From Saccharothrix sp. (lineage in GTDB: Bacteria; Actinomycetota; Actinomycetes; Mycobacteriales; Pseudonocardiaceae), in contig NZ_JAPSLK010000022.1 in the NCBI RefSeq assembly GCF_031180885.1, positions 51,373 through 115,372 on the forward strand: a stretch of DNA of 64,000 nucleotides, read 5' to 3'. The position numbers were made by a program, and so were the translations under genes. Under the pieces are notes generated by a model. The model made no database searches. It was not told the DNA's origin and worked only from the letters and a program-made list of their open reading frames with translations. This document shows positions 31,544 through 41,708 of the stretch, piece by piece (position 1 is the first letter of the stretch; every line of letters begins with the position of its first letter).

Positions 31544-33463
31544 TCACCACCGGAACGCCGCGCGCACCCGAACCCACAACGGCAACCGCCGCAAACCCGA
31601 CCGAGCCTCCCGCACGGCCTCCCACGCCCGCCCCGACGCGTCCACCCCGGCGCCGGACCACAACCCGTCGTCCACGGCATCCGCCAACCGCAGCACCGCA
31701 CCCCCGACACCCTCGGGCGCGACCGCACCCCACTCCCGCACGGTCATCGCCGAAGTCACCGCGAACCCACTGCGCCGCAACCGGTCCCGCACCTCGGCAC
31801 ACGCGGCCTCGACCGTGCCCACGCGCCGACGCCGCCACGACCGAACCGCCCCCGCACCCGGCACCGCCGCCACCCCGCCAACCAGCAGCACCCCGACCAC
31901 CCAAGCCCACGGGAACTCTGAAGCAGGCGGCACGACCTCAGGCGGCAACGGCGGCTCGGACACTTCCCCGACCGGCGGCAACTCCTCCCGAGCCCGCTCG
32001 GTGTCCCGCGACACCCCGTCGTCCGAAGAGCCCCGAACGGCCCCGGTCGGGTCCAACGCAACCCACCCCACACCGGCCACGGCCACCTCCGGCCACGCCA
32101 CCGCGTCCCCGTTGCGCACCACCGTCCCCTCACTAGGAGACGAGAACCCGACCACGAGACGCGCCGGAATACCCCTGATCCGCGCCAACGCCACATAAGC
32201 GGCGGCGAACTGCTCGCTGGTGCCGCGCTTCTCGCGCAGCAGGAACCGTTCGAGCGCGGGCCAACCGTGCCCCACCGGCAACGGCCCCGAGGTCACCAGC
32301 TCGTAGTTCTCCCGCAGGAACCGCTCCAGCAGCAACGCGGTCCGGAACGACGACCGCGTCCCCGACACGGCCCGCTCCGCCAACGCGCCCACCTCCGGCG
32401 GCACCGAACCCACCCCGCCGAACCCGCCCGGCGCACCCGGATCGATCGCCGCATCCGCCAAACCGTCGACCTGAGCAGGCTCCCACCACGTCAGCCGGTA
32501 CTCGCCGACCCGCTCCTCGGCCAGCAACGTCCCCCGCTCCGGGTCCACCAGCGGATCGACACCCTCCACGGTCGCCGGCCACGCCTGGCTCGGCAGCCAC
32601 GGACCCGGCATGTCCCGCAGCCGCACCACGGCCGACCGCGACGAGGTCGGCACCCGCACACCCCCACCCGGCGGCAACCCGGTCCCCATGCGCCGCAACG
32701 AAACCCCGGGCGTCCAGTTGACGCCGTCGAACTCGTCCAGCACCGCGATCGGCCACCGCTCGACCCGCGACCCGGCCGAGTACTCGAACACCGCGGTCCC
32801 AGGCTGCGCCAACCGAGCCGGCAGCTCCACCAACGGACTGGTCACCCGCGAGGAAGCCAACCCGGCAGGCGCCCGCAACGACAACGCCGGCCCGGTCGGC
32901 ACCAACCCCAACACCGCGGCCCCCACGAGCCCGGCCGCCAACGCCACCCACGGCACCCGCCGCGCCAAGACCACCGCGCCACAAGCCCCGAACGCCAGAA
33001 CGGCCGCCACCGCCGTCACCCAGCCCGCCGCCGCATAAGCCTGGCTCAACCCGGCCACCGCGAGCACCGGCAAGAACGCCGCCAACGGCGCCCGGCGCAG
33101 CAACTCCACCCCGAACACCGCCGCCACCAGCACCAGCAACGGCACGAAGACCAACGCCTCCGGCTCCGGCCGCACCGGCCACGTCGACTGCAACGCCGAC
33201 CGCCACGACTCCGTCGCCCCGACCACCAACGCGCCCACCGGATCAGCCGGACGCAGAGCCGCCAACAACCCGGCCAGCCCCGCGACCACGGTCCCCACCG
33301 CGCGCCACGCCTCCCGCTCGCGCAGCCACACCGCGACCCCGAACGCGGGCACCACCGTCGCCCCCACCGCGAGCAGCAACGGCCCCACACCGAACACCGG
33401 CGCGAACAACAACCCCGCCACCACCGCGGCCACGAACAAAGCCGCAATCCTCACGCGTTCCAC
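31544..33463 (-). CDS. Transglutaminase-like membrane protein (TgpA type) with altered catalytic residues
   Basis: 639 residues. Five or six N-terminal TM helices (1-190), an exported region, the transglutaminase-like core at about 400-485 (EKRGTSEQFAAAYVALARIR, GIPARLVVGFSSPSEG, AVAWPEVAVAGVGWVALDPT), a further TM helix near 540 and a cytoplasmic DUF4129-like tail. The position of the nucleophilic Cys is Ser (GTSEQFA), and the His that normally precedes AW is Val, so the Cys-His-Asp triad is not intact; the Asp of DPT remains. Family members accompany DUF58 and MoxR genes, as here, and the 5' end overlaps DUF58 by 13 bp. Confidence 0.85.
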   Translation of the reverse strand: MERVRIAALFVAAVVAGLLFAPVFGVGPLLLAVGATVVPAFGVAVWLREREAWRAVGTVVAGLAGLLAALRPADPVGALVVGATESWRSALQSTWPVRPEPEALVFVPLLVLVAAVFGVELLRRAPLAAFLPVLAVAGLSQAYAAAGWVTAVAAVLAFGACGAVVLARRVPWVALAAGLVGAAVLGLVPTGPALSLRAPAGLASSRVTSPLVELPARLAQPGTAVFEYSAGSRVERWPIAVLDEFDGVNWTPGVSLRRMGTGLPPGGGVRVPTSSRSAVVRLRDMPGPWLPSQAWPATVEGVDPLVDPERGTLLAEERVGEYRLTWWEPAQVDGLADAAIDPGAPGGFGGVGSVPPEVGALAERAVSGTRSSFRTALLLERFLRENYELVTSGPLPVGHGWPALERFLLREKRGTSEQFAAAYVALARIRGIPARLVVGFSSPSEGTVVRNGDAVAWPEVAVAGVGWVALDPTGAVRGSSDDGVSRDTERAREELPPVGEVSEPPLPPEVVPPASEFPWAWVVGVLLVGGVAAVPGAGAVRSWRRRRVGTVEAACAEVRDRLRRSGFAVTSAMTVREWGAVAPEGVGGAVLRLADAVDDGLWSGAGVDASGRAWEAVREARSGLRRLPLWVRVRAAFRW

Positions 33464-34482
33464 CGCCGCACCACCTCGGCCGCGTCCACCCCGCGCACCA
33501 CCCGCGCGCCCGGCACCTCACCGGCCCCGCCGAGCGCCAACACGACATCCGGCCGCAACACCGCGAACGACTCCACCGAGCCCGCCGTCACCACCACGAA
33601 CCCACCGGGCGGACGCGCCGGCAACACCCCGTCGGAAGAAACCCGCAACACGCACAGCTCGTCCAACAACCGTTGCCCCGCAAGAACACCGCCATCCACC
33701 GACACATCCACACCACCCGGCGTCAGCAGCCGGCACCGGTACCCGGCGACCGCACTCGCGTGCAACACCGACGCGGCGACCTCCACCACGTCCTCAAACG
33801 ACTCGGAGTGCCGCGTGTCCACCAACACCGCCAACAGAGGCCGCTCGGGATCGGCGTAATCCCGGACCATCAACTTCCCCGTGCGTGCACTGGACTTCCA
33901 GTGCACCAGCCGCACCTCGTCCCCGGGCACGTACTCGCGCACGTCCCGCAGGTCCAGCGAACCGCGTGGACCGCCGGCCGCGCCCTCGTGGTGGTGCCGG
34001 CGGTGCCCGGCGGCGAACGGCCGTGCCGGGTGCCGGCGCGGGCGCACCCACAGCGTCGCCGTCGAACCGGTGCCGACGTCCTTGCGCACCAACCCCAACG
34101 GGTCCGTCCGCTCGACCACCAGCGGCCCCACGACGTGCTTGCCCCGCTCCGAGGTCGGCAACTCGTACCGGTACACGGCGTCGGCCCGCACGACCACCCG
34201 CCGCACGTGCCGCCCGCACCGGTCCCGCGCGGTGAACCCACCGCCCGCGTTGCGCACCGACAGCGTGGCCAGCGCGGGCTTGCCCCGCTCGACCCGCACC
34301 GGGTGCACCGACCGGGTCACCTCGACCGGAGACCGGCGCGAAACCCCCGGGAACCCCGCCAGCACCGCCCCCGCCAGCAGCCCGCCCAACGCCAGGAACA
34401 GCGGATACCCCGCCACGATCCCCACCGCACAGCACACCGGGGCCGCCACCACCACCGCGACCCCGCGCGCGGTCAGCCGCAC
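33451..34482 (-). CDS. DUF58 domain-containing membrane protein
   Basis: 343 residues from GTG 34482. Two N-terminal membrane helices (8-45), then a beta-rich region and the DUF58 signature DLRDVREYVPGDEVRLVHWK followed by SSARTGKLMVRDYADPERPL (residues 170-225), a vWA-like fold. DUF58 proteins are the usual partner of MoxR AAA+ ATPases and transglutaminase-like proteins; the complex is thought to act in envelope protein maturation. Three bases separate it from the MoxR stop, and it overlaps the transglutaminase gene, so all belong to one operon. Confidence 0.9.
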   Translation of the reverse strand: MRLTARGVAVVVAAPVCCAVGIVAGYPLFLALGGLLAGAVLAGFPGVSRRSPVEVTRSVHPVRVERGKPALATLSVRNAGGGFTARDRCGRHVRRVVVRADAVYRYELPTSERGKHVVGPLVVERTDPLGLVRKDVGTGSTATLWVRPRRHPARPFAAGHRRHHHEGAAGGPRGSLDLRDVREYVPGDEVRLVHWKSSARTGKLMVRDYADPERPLLAVLVDTRHSESFEDVVEVAASVLHASAVAGYRCRLLTPGGVDVSVDGGVLAGQRLLDELCVLRVSSDGVLPARPPGGFVVVTAGSVESFAVLRPDVVLALGGAGEVPGARVVRGVDAAEVVRRWNA

Positions 34483-34485
34483 CGC

Positions 34486-35438
<953 letters not shown>

Positions 35439-35442
<4 letters not shown>

Positions 35443-37181
35443 TGCTTCTCCCAGTAGTAGCGGTTGGACTCGACGCCGCCGGCCACGACCCACACCGTCT
35501 GGCCGTCGCCGCTGAACGGGAACCGGTCGTCGACGATCTGCGTGCCCTCGGCGTCGGTGGTCAGGGTGACGCCGGGGTTCACCCGGCCCCACTCGCTGGC
35601 GTACGGGATGATCTCGTAGGACGTGTTGGGCGCGAAACCGCGCATCTCGATGTGGATGAACGCGCAGTCCGGCGCGCGGCACGAGTCGGTCGTGGTGTCC
35701 TTGCCGCGGGTGACGGTGATCGTCGGCACCCGCCGGGGCGTGGCCTGCGCGGACGCCCCCGGACCGCGGCCGACCCGGTTCTCCGCCACCACGGTGAACG
35801 TGTAGGCGGTCCCGTCGGCCAGGCCGTTCACCGTGGCGCTGCGCTGGCTGCCGGGGACGGTGAGGCCGCCGCCGTTCCAGGTGACGTGGTAGGCCGTGAC
35901 CGGCGCGCCGTTGTCCGCCGCCGGACCCCAGGTCACCACCGCCGAGCCGCTGCCGGGCGTGGCGGTCACGCCCGAGGGCGCGCCGGGCGGGCCGGCCGCG
36001 ATCACCGGCGGGTTCTGCCGGGTCACCTGCTCGGTCGTGGTCGTCGGGGCAGGCGGTGGGGGAGTGGTCGTGGTGGTCGTCGGCTGGGGCTTGCGCTCCA
36101 CGGGCACCTCGGTGACCGCGCCGCCGGGGTCGACCACCAGCACGTGCTTGCCCTCGCCGCCCTCGACGTAGACCCGCTCGTCGTCGGCCTTGGTCAGGCG
36201 CGGCTTGCCCGACTCCGGCGGCACGGGCGTGACCTGGCGGCGGGTGCCGGCGCTGTCGTAGGTCACCAGCCGGCCGCTGCCGTGGTCGAGCACCGCGATG
36301 GTCGAGCCGGTGGTCTCCGGCCCGGTGTACTGGCCCTCTTCCAGGTCCACCACGACGTTCTTGGCCGCCGGCCGGTCGCCGACGACGGGCGCGGAGTCGA
36401 CCAGGTAGAGCGTGCCCGCCGGGTCGAGGATGGACACGCGGCCGTCGACGTCGGCCGCCGCGACGCGCGTCTCCTCGGGGACGTCGGTGCCCAGCGGTCG
36501 TTCGGGGCCGTTGCCCTCGACCGCGCGCATGGTGTCGGCGGTGGTGTCCACGAACACCGGCTTGCCCCCGACGACGGTCAGGCCGCCCTTGTGACCGGCC
36601 GGCGCGGACGCCGGGCAGGACGGGACGGTGGTGCCGCGCGCCAGCTTGCACAGCGCGCCGGTGTCCACGCGGTGCAGCCACACCGTGCCGTCCTCGGTGG
36701 CGACGGGGTTGCCGAGCTCGCCGCCCACGTCGATCACGGCGTGCTCGGAGCCCAGCCGCACCACGACCGCCGCGTCCCGGTAGACCAGGTACGGCCCGCC
36801 CGCGGTCTCCAGCGGCACCGGGACCTCGTCGGCGGCCGGCGCGGGCGTGGTGGCCTCGACCCGCAGCGTGGACTTGCCGAACTCGGTGTACTGGCCCGCG
36901 CCGACCACGTACCCGCTGGTGTCGCCCTGCACGACGACGCTGCCGGGTTTCGCGCCGGGCAGCGGGACCTCCGCGTCGACCTGCTTGGTGGCGCCGTCGA
37001 CGTGGTAGACCTTGCCCGCGGCGGTGTTGACCACCCAGTGCCCCGGGTTGAGGAACTCCAGGGCGGGCACGTCGGCGGACCCGCCGACCGCCACCGCCGC
37101 GACCACGACGCACCCGGCGGTCAGGGCGGCGACCGGACCGCGGCGACCCCACTTGCCGGTCCACTTGGTGAACAACTTCAT
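35439..37181 (-). CDS. Fibronectin type III membrane protein heading the MoxR operon
   Basis: 580 residues from ATG 37181. N-terminal anchor helix (about 16-35, VAALTAGCVVVAAVAVGG), an exported beta-propeller-like region of about 350 residues (GHWVVNTAAGKVYHVDGATK, STIAVLDHGSGRLVTYDSAG), a Thr/Pro stalk (about 395-430), one Fn3 domain (GAPSGVTATPGSGSAVVTWG to GTAYTFTVVAENRVGRGPG) and a C-terminal beta domain with two Cys (DSCRAPDCAFIHIEMRGFAP). Fn3 proteins of this layout commonly precede MoxR/DUF58/transglutaminase genes in actinomycetes. Its role in the complex is unknown. Confidence 0.85.
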
Positions 37182-37250
37182 CCGTTCCGCTCCCCCTGAA
37201 GGCTCGGTCACGTAGCGTATGGCACTCGATACAAGAACGGTCCAGAACTG

Positions 37251-37667
37251 GTGCAGCGCAAGCTCTTGGTGCCCGCGGCGGTCCTCGTCGCGGCTGTTCT
37301 CGCGGTCGTCGCGCTGACGGCCGAGCGCGACGTGCCCGTCGCCGCCCTGCCCGCCAAGCCGACCATCGCCGGTCCGCTGCGGCTGGAACCGGCGCGGCCC
37401 AAGGCCGGCCAGGAGGTCACCCTGCGCGCCGACCTGGCCGCCGACCGGCAGTTGACCCTGCGCGGGCTGACCGTGCGGGTGCAGGACGCGGCGGGCGTCC
37501 CGCACGACTTCCCCGAGCTGCGCGACCACACCCTGGGCACGACCCCGCAGGAGATCCGGCTGCACCGCGCGTTCCCCGCGCCCGGCGAGTACACCTACTA
37601 CCTCGCCTACCGCCTGGACGGCGACTGGGTGACGCTGCGGCCGTGGGGCACGTTCACGGTCCGCTGA
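37251..37667 (+). CDS. Small exported or membrane-anchored protein
   Basis: 138 residues from GTG 37251. Signal peptide/anchor QRKLLVPAAVLVAAVLAVVA (2-21), then a single beta-sandwich-like domain (AGPLRLEPARPKAGQEVTLR, GEYTYYLAYRLDGDWVTLRP) resembling a small Ig-like fold. No Cys. Divergent from the Fn3/MoxR operon (69-bp gap) and overlapping the 3' end of the convergent histidine kinase by 14 bp. Function unknown. Confidence 0.7.
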   Translation: MQRKLLVPAAVLVAAVLAVVALTAERDVPVAALPAKPTIAGPLRLEPARPKAGQEVTLRADLAADRQLTLRGLTVRVQDAAGVPHDFPELRDHTLGTTPQEIRLHRAFPAPGEYTYYLAYRLDGDWVTLRPWGTFTVR

Positions 37668-38919
37668 CCGGGAAGCTCAACTCGAAGATCGCGCCGCCCT
37701 CCTCGGCGTTGAACACCCGCAGCGAACCGCCGTGCGCGAGCGCCACCCAGCGCACGATCGACAGCCCCAGCCCGGAGGACGCGCCGGACCCGGTGAACCG
37801 GTCGAACGCCTCCTCGGCCAGCGCCGCGTCGATGCCCGGCCCGTGGTCGGCCACGGTGACCCGGCCGTCCGCCACGGTGATGTGCACGATCGCCTCGACG
37901 CCGGGTTGGTGGCCGTGGCGCAGGGCGTTGCTGAGCAGGTTGCCGACGGCTCGTTGGACCAGGGTGCGGTCGACGTCCACGGCGGTCGGGGCGGCGGTGA
38001 GCGTGACCTGCGCGCCGTGCTTGGGCGTTTCCTCGACCACGCCGGCGACCAGTTGGTCCAGCCAGACCCGTTTGATGGTCAGTTGTTCCACGCCGGCTGC
38101 CAGCCGCGCCCGGACCAGGAGACCGTCGATGATCCCGCCCATCCGGCCGGCCAGCCGGACCGTGCGGGGCAGCAGTTCGCCGTGCTGGTCGGGGTGGCGC
38201 AACGCGGATTCGGCGAGGGCGCGCAGGGCGGCGACCGGGGTGCGCAGGTCGTGCGCGGTCTCGGCGAGCAGCACCTCCTGCTGTTCCAACGCGGCGGCGG
38301 CCGGGCGGATCGCGCGCCCGGACAGCACGTGCCCGGCGATGCCCAGCGCCACCGCGAGCACCAGGCAGCCCGCGATCACCGTCCACAGCACCACCTGGTG
38401 CCGGGACCGCTCCGGCCCCAGGCCGGTCACCGCGACGATCGCCCCCACCACCGCGCCGTCTTCGGTGCGCAGCGGTTCGGCGCGGACCCGGAGGTCGTCC
38501 TTGTCGCCCTGGAGGACGGCGTTCTTGCCGACCGCCTCCGTGGCCAGGCCGCTGAGCACGCCGATGTCCACCGGGGCGCAGGCCTGGTCGCTGGTGTGGC
38601 CGAGGAACTCGCGGGGCGCGCCGCCGGGCAGGATCGCGAACTGGGGGCACTCGCGGTTGATCGGGTCGCGCACGAGTTCCGCGGTGACCAGGGATCCTTC
38701 GAAGTCGATCAGCCGGCTGGCCACCGCGGTGACCCGGCGCAGTTCGGCGTCCAGCCGCTCGGCGCGCTGCTCGGCGTCCTCGCGGACCACGACGATGGCC
38801 AGCACCAGCAGCCCGGCGGTGTTCATGGCGGTGAACAGCACGGTGAGCACCCGGCGCAGCGCACGCAACCGCGCCGCCGACCCGCTCACACCCGACCCTT
38901 TTGCACCCGACCCGCTCAC
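37654..38919 (-). CDS. Two-component sensor histidine kinase
   Basis: 421 residues from GTG 38919, coupled to the upstream response regulator by GTGA overlap. TM1 at about 24-45, an extracytoplasmic sensor region (46-175) with two Cys (NRECPQF, DQACAPV), TM2 at 176-198, then H-box AETAHDLRTPVAAL (phospho-acceptor H223), N-box GNLLSNALRHG, G1 VADHGPGID and G2 SSGLGLSIVRWVALAHGG. No separate HAMP is evident; the linker is short. It senses an unknown envelope signal and pairs with the adjacent OmpR-type regulator. Confidence 0.92.
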   Translation of the reverse strand: MSGSGAKGSGVSGSAARLRALRRVLTVLFTAMNTAGLLVLAIVVVREDAEQRAERLDAELRRVTAVASRLIDFEGSLVTAELVRDPINRECPQFAILPGGAPREFLGHTSDQACAPVDIGVLSGLATEAVGKNAVLQGDKDDLRVRAEPLRTEDGAVVGAIVAVTGLGPERSRHQVVLWTVIAGCLVLAVALGIAGHVLSGRAIRPAAAALEQQEVLLAETAHDLRTPVAALRALAESALRHPDQHGELLPRTVRLAGRMGGIIDGLLVRARLAAGVEQLTIKRVWLDQLVAGVVEETPKHGAQVTLTAAPTAVDVDRTLVQRAVGNLLSNALRHGHQPGVEAIVHITVADGRVTVADHGPGIDAALAEEAFDRFTGSGASSGLGLSIVRWVALAHGGSLRVFNAEEGGAIFELSFPVSGP

Positions 38920-39578
38920 GACAGCCCCAGCCGGTAGCCGTAGCCGCCCACGGTGTGGATCAACTCGGGGGACCGCAGCTTGCGCCGCAGCCGCAGCACC
39001 ACCACGTTCACCGCGTTGGGCGCGAGGTCGGCTTCGGCGTCCCAGCAGTGCTCGATCAACTCGATGCGGCTGACCGCCTGCCCGGCGTGCGCGGCCAGGT
39101 ACTCCAGCACCGCGAACTCCTTGCTGCTCAACGTCAGCGCCACGCCCGCCCGGGTCACCTCGCGCCGCGCGCAGTCGACCTCCAGGTCACCGTGCCGCAG
39201 CACCGAGGGCCGCCCGCGACCCGCCCGCCGGACCAGGGTCAGCACGCGGGCGGCCAGCTCGTCCATGGCGAAGGGTTTGACCAGGTAGTCGTCGCCGCCG
39301 TGGTTGAACCCGTCCACCCGGTCGGCCACGGTGTCGCGCGCGGTCAGGAACAGCACCGGCACGGCCCAGCCCTGGCGGCGGCGGTCCTGGACGTAGTCGA
39401 TCGCGTCGCCGTCGGGCAGCATCCGGTCGAACACCACGCACTGGTGCGTTGTCTTCGTCAGTCTCCGGTCGGCCTCGGCGATGGTCGAGGCGGTGTCCAC
39501 GTCCAGCCCCGAACCCCGCAGCTCCGCCGTGACCGCCACCCGCAGGTCTTCGTCGTCCTCCACCACCAGCACGCGCAT
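38916..39578 (-). CDS. OmpR/PhoB family response regulator
   Basis: 220 residues from ATG 39578. Receiver domain with acidic pocket VEDDED (7-12), phospho-acceptor D51 in VVFDRMLPDG, the Thr of VLFLTARD and the Lys of YLVKPFAMDEL. The C-terminal winged helix (about 125-218) has LTLSSKEFAVLEYLAAHAGQ, VNVVVLRLRRKLRSPELIHT and GGYGYRLG. Operon with the histidine kinase. A divergent paralogue starts 84 bp away at 39662. Confidence 0.93.
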   Translation of the reverse strand: MRVLVVEDDEDLRVAVTAELRGSGLDVDTASTIAEADRRLTKTTHQCVVFDRMLPDGDAIDYVQDRRRQGWAVPVLFLTARDTVADRVDGFNHGGDDYLVKPFAMDELAARVLTLVRRAGRGRPSVLRHGDLEVDCARREVTRAGVALTLSSKEFAVLEYLAAHAGQAVSRIELIEHCWDAEADLAPNAVNVVVLRLRRKLRSPELIHTVGGYGYRLGLS

Positions 39579-39661
39579 CCGCCTTGGTTCCCCGCTCGGC
39601 TCGGTTTGGGGACGCACGCTAGCGGGTCGGCGGGTGGGGGCGTGGCGATACCGTGGGGTCC

Positions 39662-40315
39662 GTGCGGATCTTGGTGACCGAGGACGACGAGGACCTGCTG
39701 TTCGCCGTCGCGCTGTCGTTGCGGGGGGAGGGCTTCGCGGTCGACGTGGCCGCGGATCTGGCCGCCGCCGACGAGGCGCTGGCGGTGAACTCCTACGACT
39801 GCGCCGTTCTGGACCGGATGGTGCCCGGCGGGGACACGCTGGACCACGTGCGGCGGTTGCGGGAAGCCGGTTTCCAGGTGCCGGTGCTGTTCCTGACCGC
39901 GTTGGACGACGTCGCCGACCGGGTGGCGGGCCTGGGGGTGGGGGACGACTACCTGGTGAAGCCGTTCGCGATGGACGAGCTGGTGGTGCGGGTGCGCAGC
40001 CTGTGCCGGCGGGGCGCGATCGGCCCGCCGGGGCTGTTGCGGCACGGGGACGTGGAACTGGACGTGGGCCGGCGCGAGGCGAGCCGTGCCGGTGTGGCGC
40101 TGACCCTGACCCCGACCGAGTTCGCCGTCCTGCAGCTGCTGCTGACCCGGGCGGGCGAGACCGTGTCGCGTGCCGACCTGATCAGCCACGCGTGGGACGA
40201 GATGGCCGACCCGAAGTCCAACGTCCTGGACGTCCTGATGACCTCCCTCCGCCGCAAACTCCGCCCACCCCAGGTGATCCACACCGTCCGCGGCATCGGC
40301 TACCGGCTCGGGTGA
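39662..40315 (+). CDS. Orphan OmpR-type response regulator, paralogue of its neighbour
   Basis: 217 residues from GTG 39662 (GTG 39653 would add three). Receiver with TEDDED, D51 (CAVLDRMVPGG), VLFLTALDD and YLVKPFAMDELVVRVRSL. Winged helix with LTLTPTEFAVLQLLLTRAGE, SNVLDVLMTSLRRKLRPPQV and GIGYRLG. Very similar to the divergent regulator, so probably a local duplication, but no kinase gene follows; instead the 3' end abuts the remains of a DUF5995 gene. It may share the neighbouring kinase. Confidence 0.9.
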   Translation: MRILVTEDDEDLLFAVALSLRGEGFAVDVAADLAAADEALAVNSYDCAVLDRMVPGGDTLDHVRRLREAGFQVPVLFLTALDDVADRVAGLGVGDDYLVKPFAMDELVVRVRSLCRRGAIGPPGLLRHGDVELDVGRREASRAGVALTLTPTEFAVLQLLLTRAGETVSRADLISHAWDEMADPKSNVLDVLMTSLRRKLRPPQVIHTVRGIGYRLG

Positions 40316-40575
40316 AGCCGGACCAGCACGGGCGGGGGTCTTGGCGTCGACGGCCTTGAAGTAGAGGTCGGCGAACAGGACGTCCATGCGTTCCAGGAAG
40401 GCAGGGTCCTCGAAGAAGCCGTCCACGATGTTCTGCGCCACCAACTCGGTGACCCGCAGGTACATCCGGTTGAAGCAGGCGACGCCGTCGTGCGGGTCCA
40501 ACTGCCGGTCGATCTCCCGCATCCGGTCGATCACCTGCTCGACTGAGGTCGGGACCTGGACGGGGTGTGGGTCAT
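40316..40575 (-). pseudogene. Truncated DUF5995-family gene remnant
   Basis: The minus strand reads TSVEQVIDRMREIDRQLDPH, DGVACFNRMYLRVTELVAQN and DPAFLERMDVLFADLYFKAV, the conserved N-terminal part of DUF5995 proteins as I remember them. It has no good start codon in frame (the nearby ATG is one base out of frame), and after DAKTP it runs into the 3' end of the convergent response regulator. About 80 of some 230 residues remain, so it is broken at both ends. Confidence 0.65.
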
Positions 40576-40767
40576 GGTCGGCTCCCGGGTCGAAGCGCCG
40601 GCCGGTGTCGACACGACCCAGCCGACCGGACCGCCCGGTAGTCGACCCCGCGCCGTGCCGGACACCAGGGACCGCAAGGGGTTTCAGCCCTCCACGCCGT
40701 CGGCTCACCCGGGAGGGGCGCGGGGGAACCCACCGGAACCGGGGCGGGCGCGGACGGCGCTGGGTGG

Positions 40768-41082
40768 TCAGCCGGTCGTGCGGTGGCGGCGGACCGGGCC
40801 GGCGCGCAGGTCCGGGGTGCGTGGCCGGTGCACGTGGACCGGGATGGGGACGCCCGGGACCGGCTCGGCGACGGGAGCGGGCTCGGGTGCAGGGGCGCGG
40901 GCGGGTTGCGCGCGCAGGAGGCGGTACGCGGCGAGGACGGCCGCGAGCCGGTCCGGGTCCGGGGTGCGCCGGTCGGGGTGCAGTTCGCGGACCAGGCGGC
41001 GGTAGGCGGCGGTGATCTCGGCCTGCGTCGCGTTCGGGGGGACGCCGAGGACGTCGTGGGGGTCTGGCCGGTTCCGGGTCAT
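40768..41082 (-). CDS. Small J-domain (DnaJ-like) protein
   Basis: 104 residues from ATG 41082. Residues 6-50 are a J-domain: DPHDVLGVPPNATQAEITAA, YRRLVRELHPDRRTPDPDRL, with the invariant HPD present, so Hsp70 stimulation is possible. The rest is a Pro/Ala/Val-rich tail ending VRRHRTTG; no G/F, zinc-finger or C-terminal client-binding domains, so it is a short class III J protein. The frame stays open upstream to 41220 through repetitive DNA, but the shorter start fits the domain. Confidence 0.75.
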   Translation of the reverse strand: MTRNRPDPHDVLGVPPNATQAEITAAYRRLVRELHPDRRTPDPDRLAAVLAAYRLLRAQPARAPAPEPAPVAEPVPGVPIPVHVHRPRTPDLRAGPVRRHRTTG

Positions 41083-41123
41083 GGTCGTGCGGTCGTGGCC
41101 GGCGGTCCGGCCGAGCGCTGGTC

Positions 41124-41212
41124 GCACGGGTCCGCCGGGGCGCTGGTCGTGCCGGGCCGCGCGCACCGGTCGTGCGGGGCCGCGCGCCGGTTGTGCGGGT
41201 CCGCCGGGGCGC
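41124..41212. repeat. Degenerate GC-rich direct repeats upstream of the J-domain gene
   Basis: CGGGTCCGCCGGGGCGC occurs at 41127 and again at 41196, with related CGTGCGGGGCCGCGCGC-like units between. No coding evidence beyond an open frame of Pro/Arg/Ala composition. Confidence 0.55.
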
Positions 41213-41287
41213 CGCGTCACGAGACGCCGTGGGCGACACCGGCCCGGACAGGCCCCGGCCGGACCCGTGGTGTTCGGTCAACCGTTG

Positions 41288-41566
41288 TCACGATGTGCGG
41301 GATGCCTCGTACCTCCCTTCGGGCGGAGAGCGCTGACGCGCCCACGCGTGCACCGGCAGCACGACCCGGACGCCGACCGGCTCCCGGTCGACCGGCCGCC
41401 GCGCGACCGGGTGACCCGGCGGCTCGGCGCGGTCGGGGGAGGGCTCGGTGGGGAAGGGCTCCGTGGGGAAGTTGGCGGCGACGATCGCGTCGAACTCCGC
41501 GTCGAGCCAGGCGGGGTCGCCGTAGACGAGATCGGCGAACTCCTCCGCGCCCACCACTGTCGTCAT
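41288..41566 (-). CDS. Small hypothetical protein
   Basis: 92 residues from ATG 41566. The first 35 residues are protein-like and acidic (MTTVVGAEEFADLVYGDPAW, LDAEFDAIVAANFP); I believe similar short N-terminal segments occur in other Pseudonocardiales small proteins. The rest is Pro/Arg-rich and low in information. A near-consensus sigma70 promoter (41621-41649) reads toward it and makes expression likely. Function unknown. Confidence 0.6.
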   Translation of the reverse strand: MTTVVGAEEFADLVYGDPAWLDAEFDAIVAANFPTEPFPTEPSPDRAEPPGHPVARRPVDREPVGVRVVLPVHAWARQRSPPEGRYEASRTS

Positions 41567-41620
41567 CGCGCACCACTCCCCGGTCTCCCACGCCCAGGTC
41601 GTATGCCCAACTACAGCTTT

Positions 41621-41649
41621 TATATAGCTGCTACTGGAGGTTTTGTCAA
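41621..41649 (-). promoter_or_regulatory. Near-consensus sigma70-type promoter
   Basis: On the minus strand TTGACA (41649-41644) is followed after exactly 17 nt by TATATA (41626-41621). The surrounding 40 bp are AT-rich, standing out sharply in this GC background. It would start transcription near 41614 and drive the 92-residue gene. Confidence 0.75.
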
Positions 41650-41708
41650 GGGGTGGCCCCCGCTAGACTGGCGTGCGGATCTCAGCCCCGCGGACGAACG
41701 GTGAGCCG

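Noticed and set aside
36052..36110. Possible frameshift in the Fn3 protein at the Thr/Pro run
   Set aside because: The frame stays open and sensible on both sides; it is an ordinary stalk.
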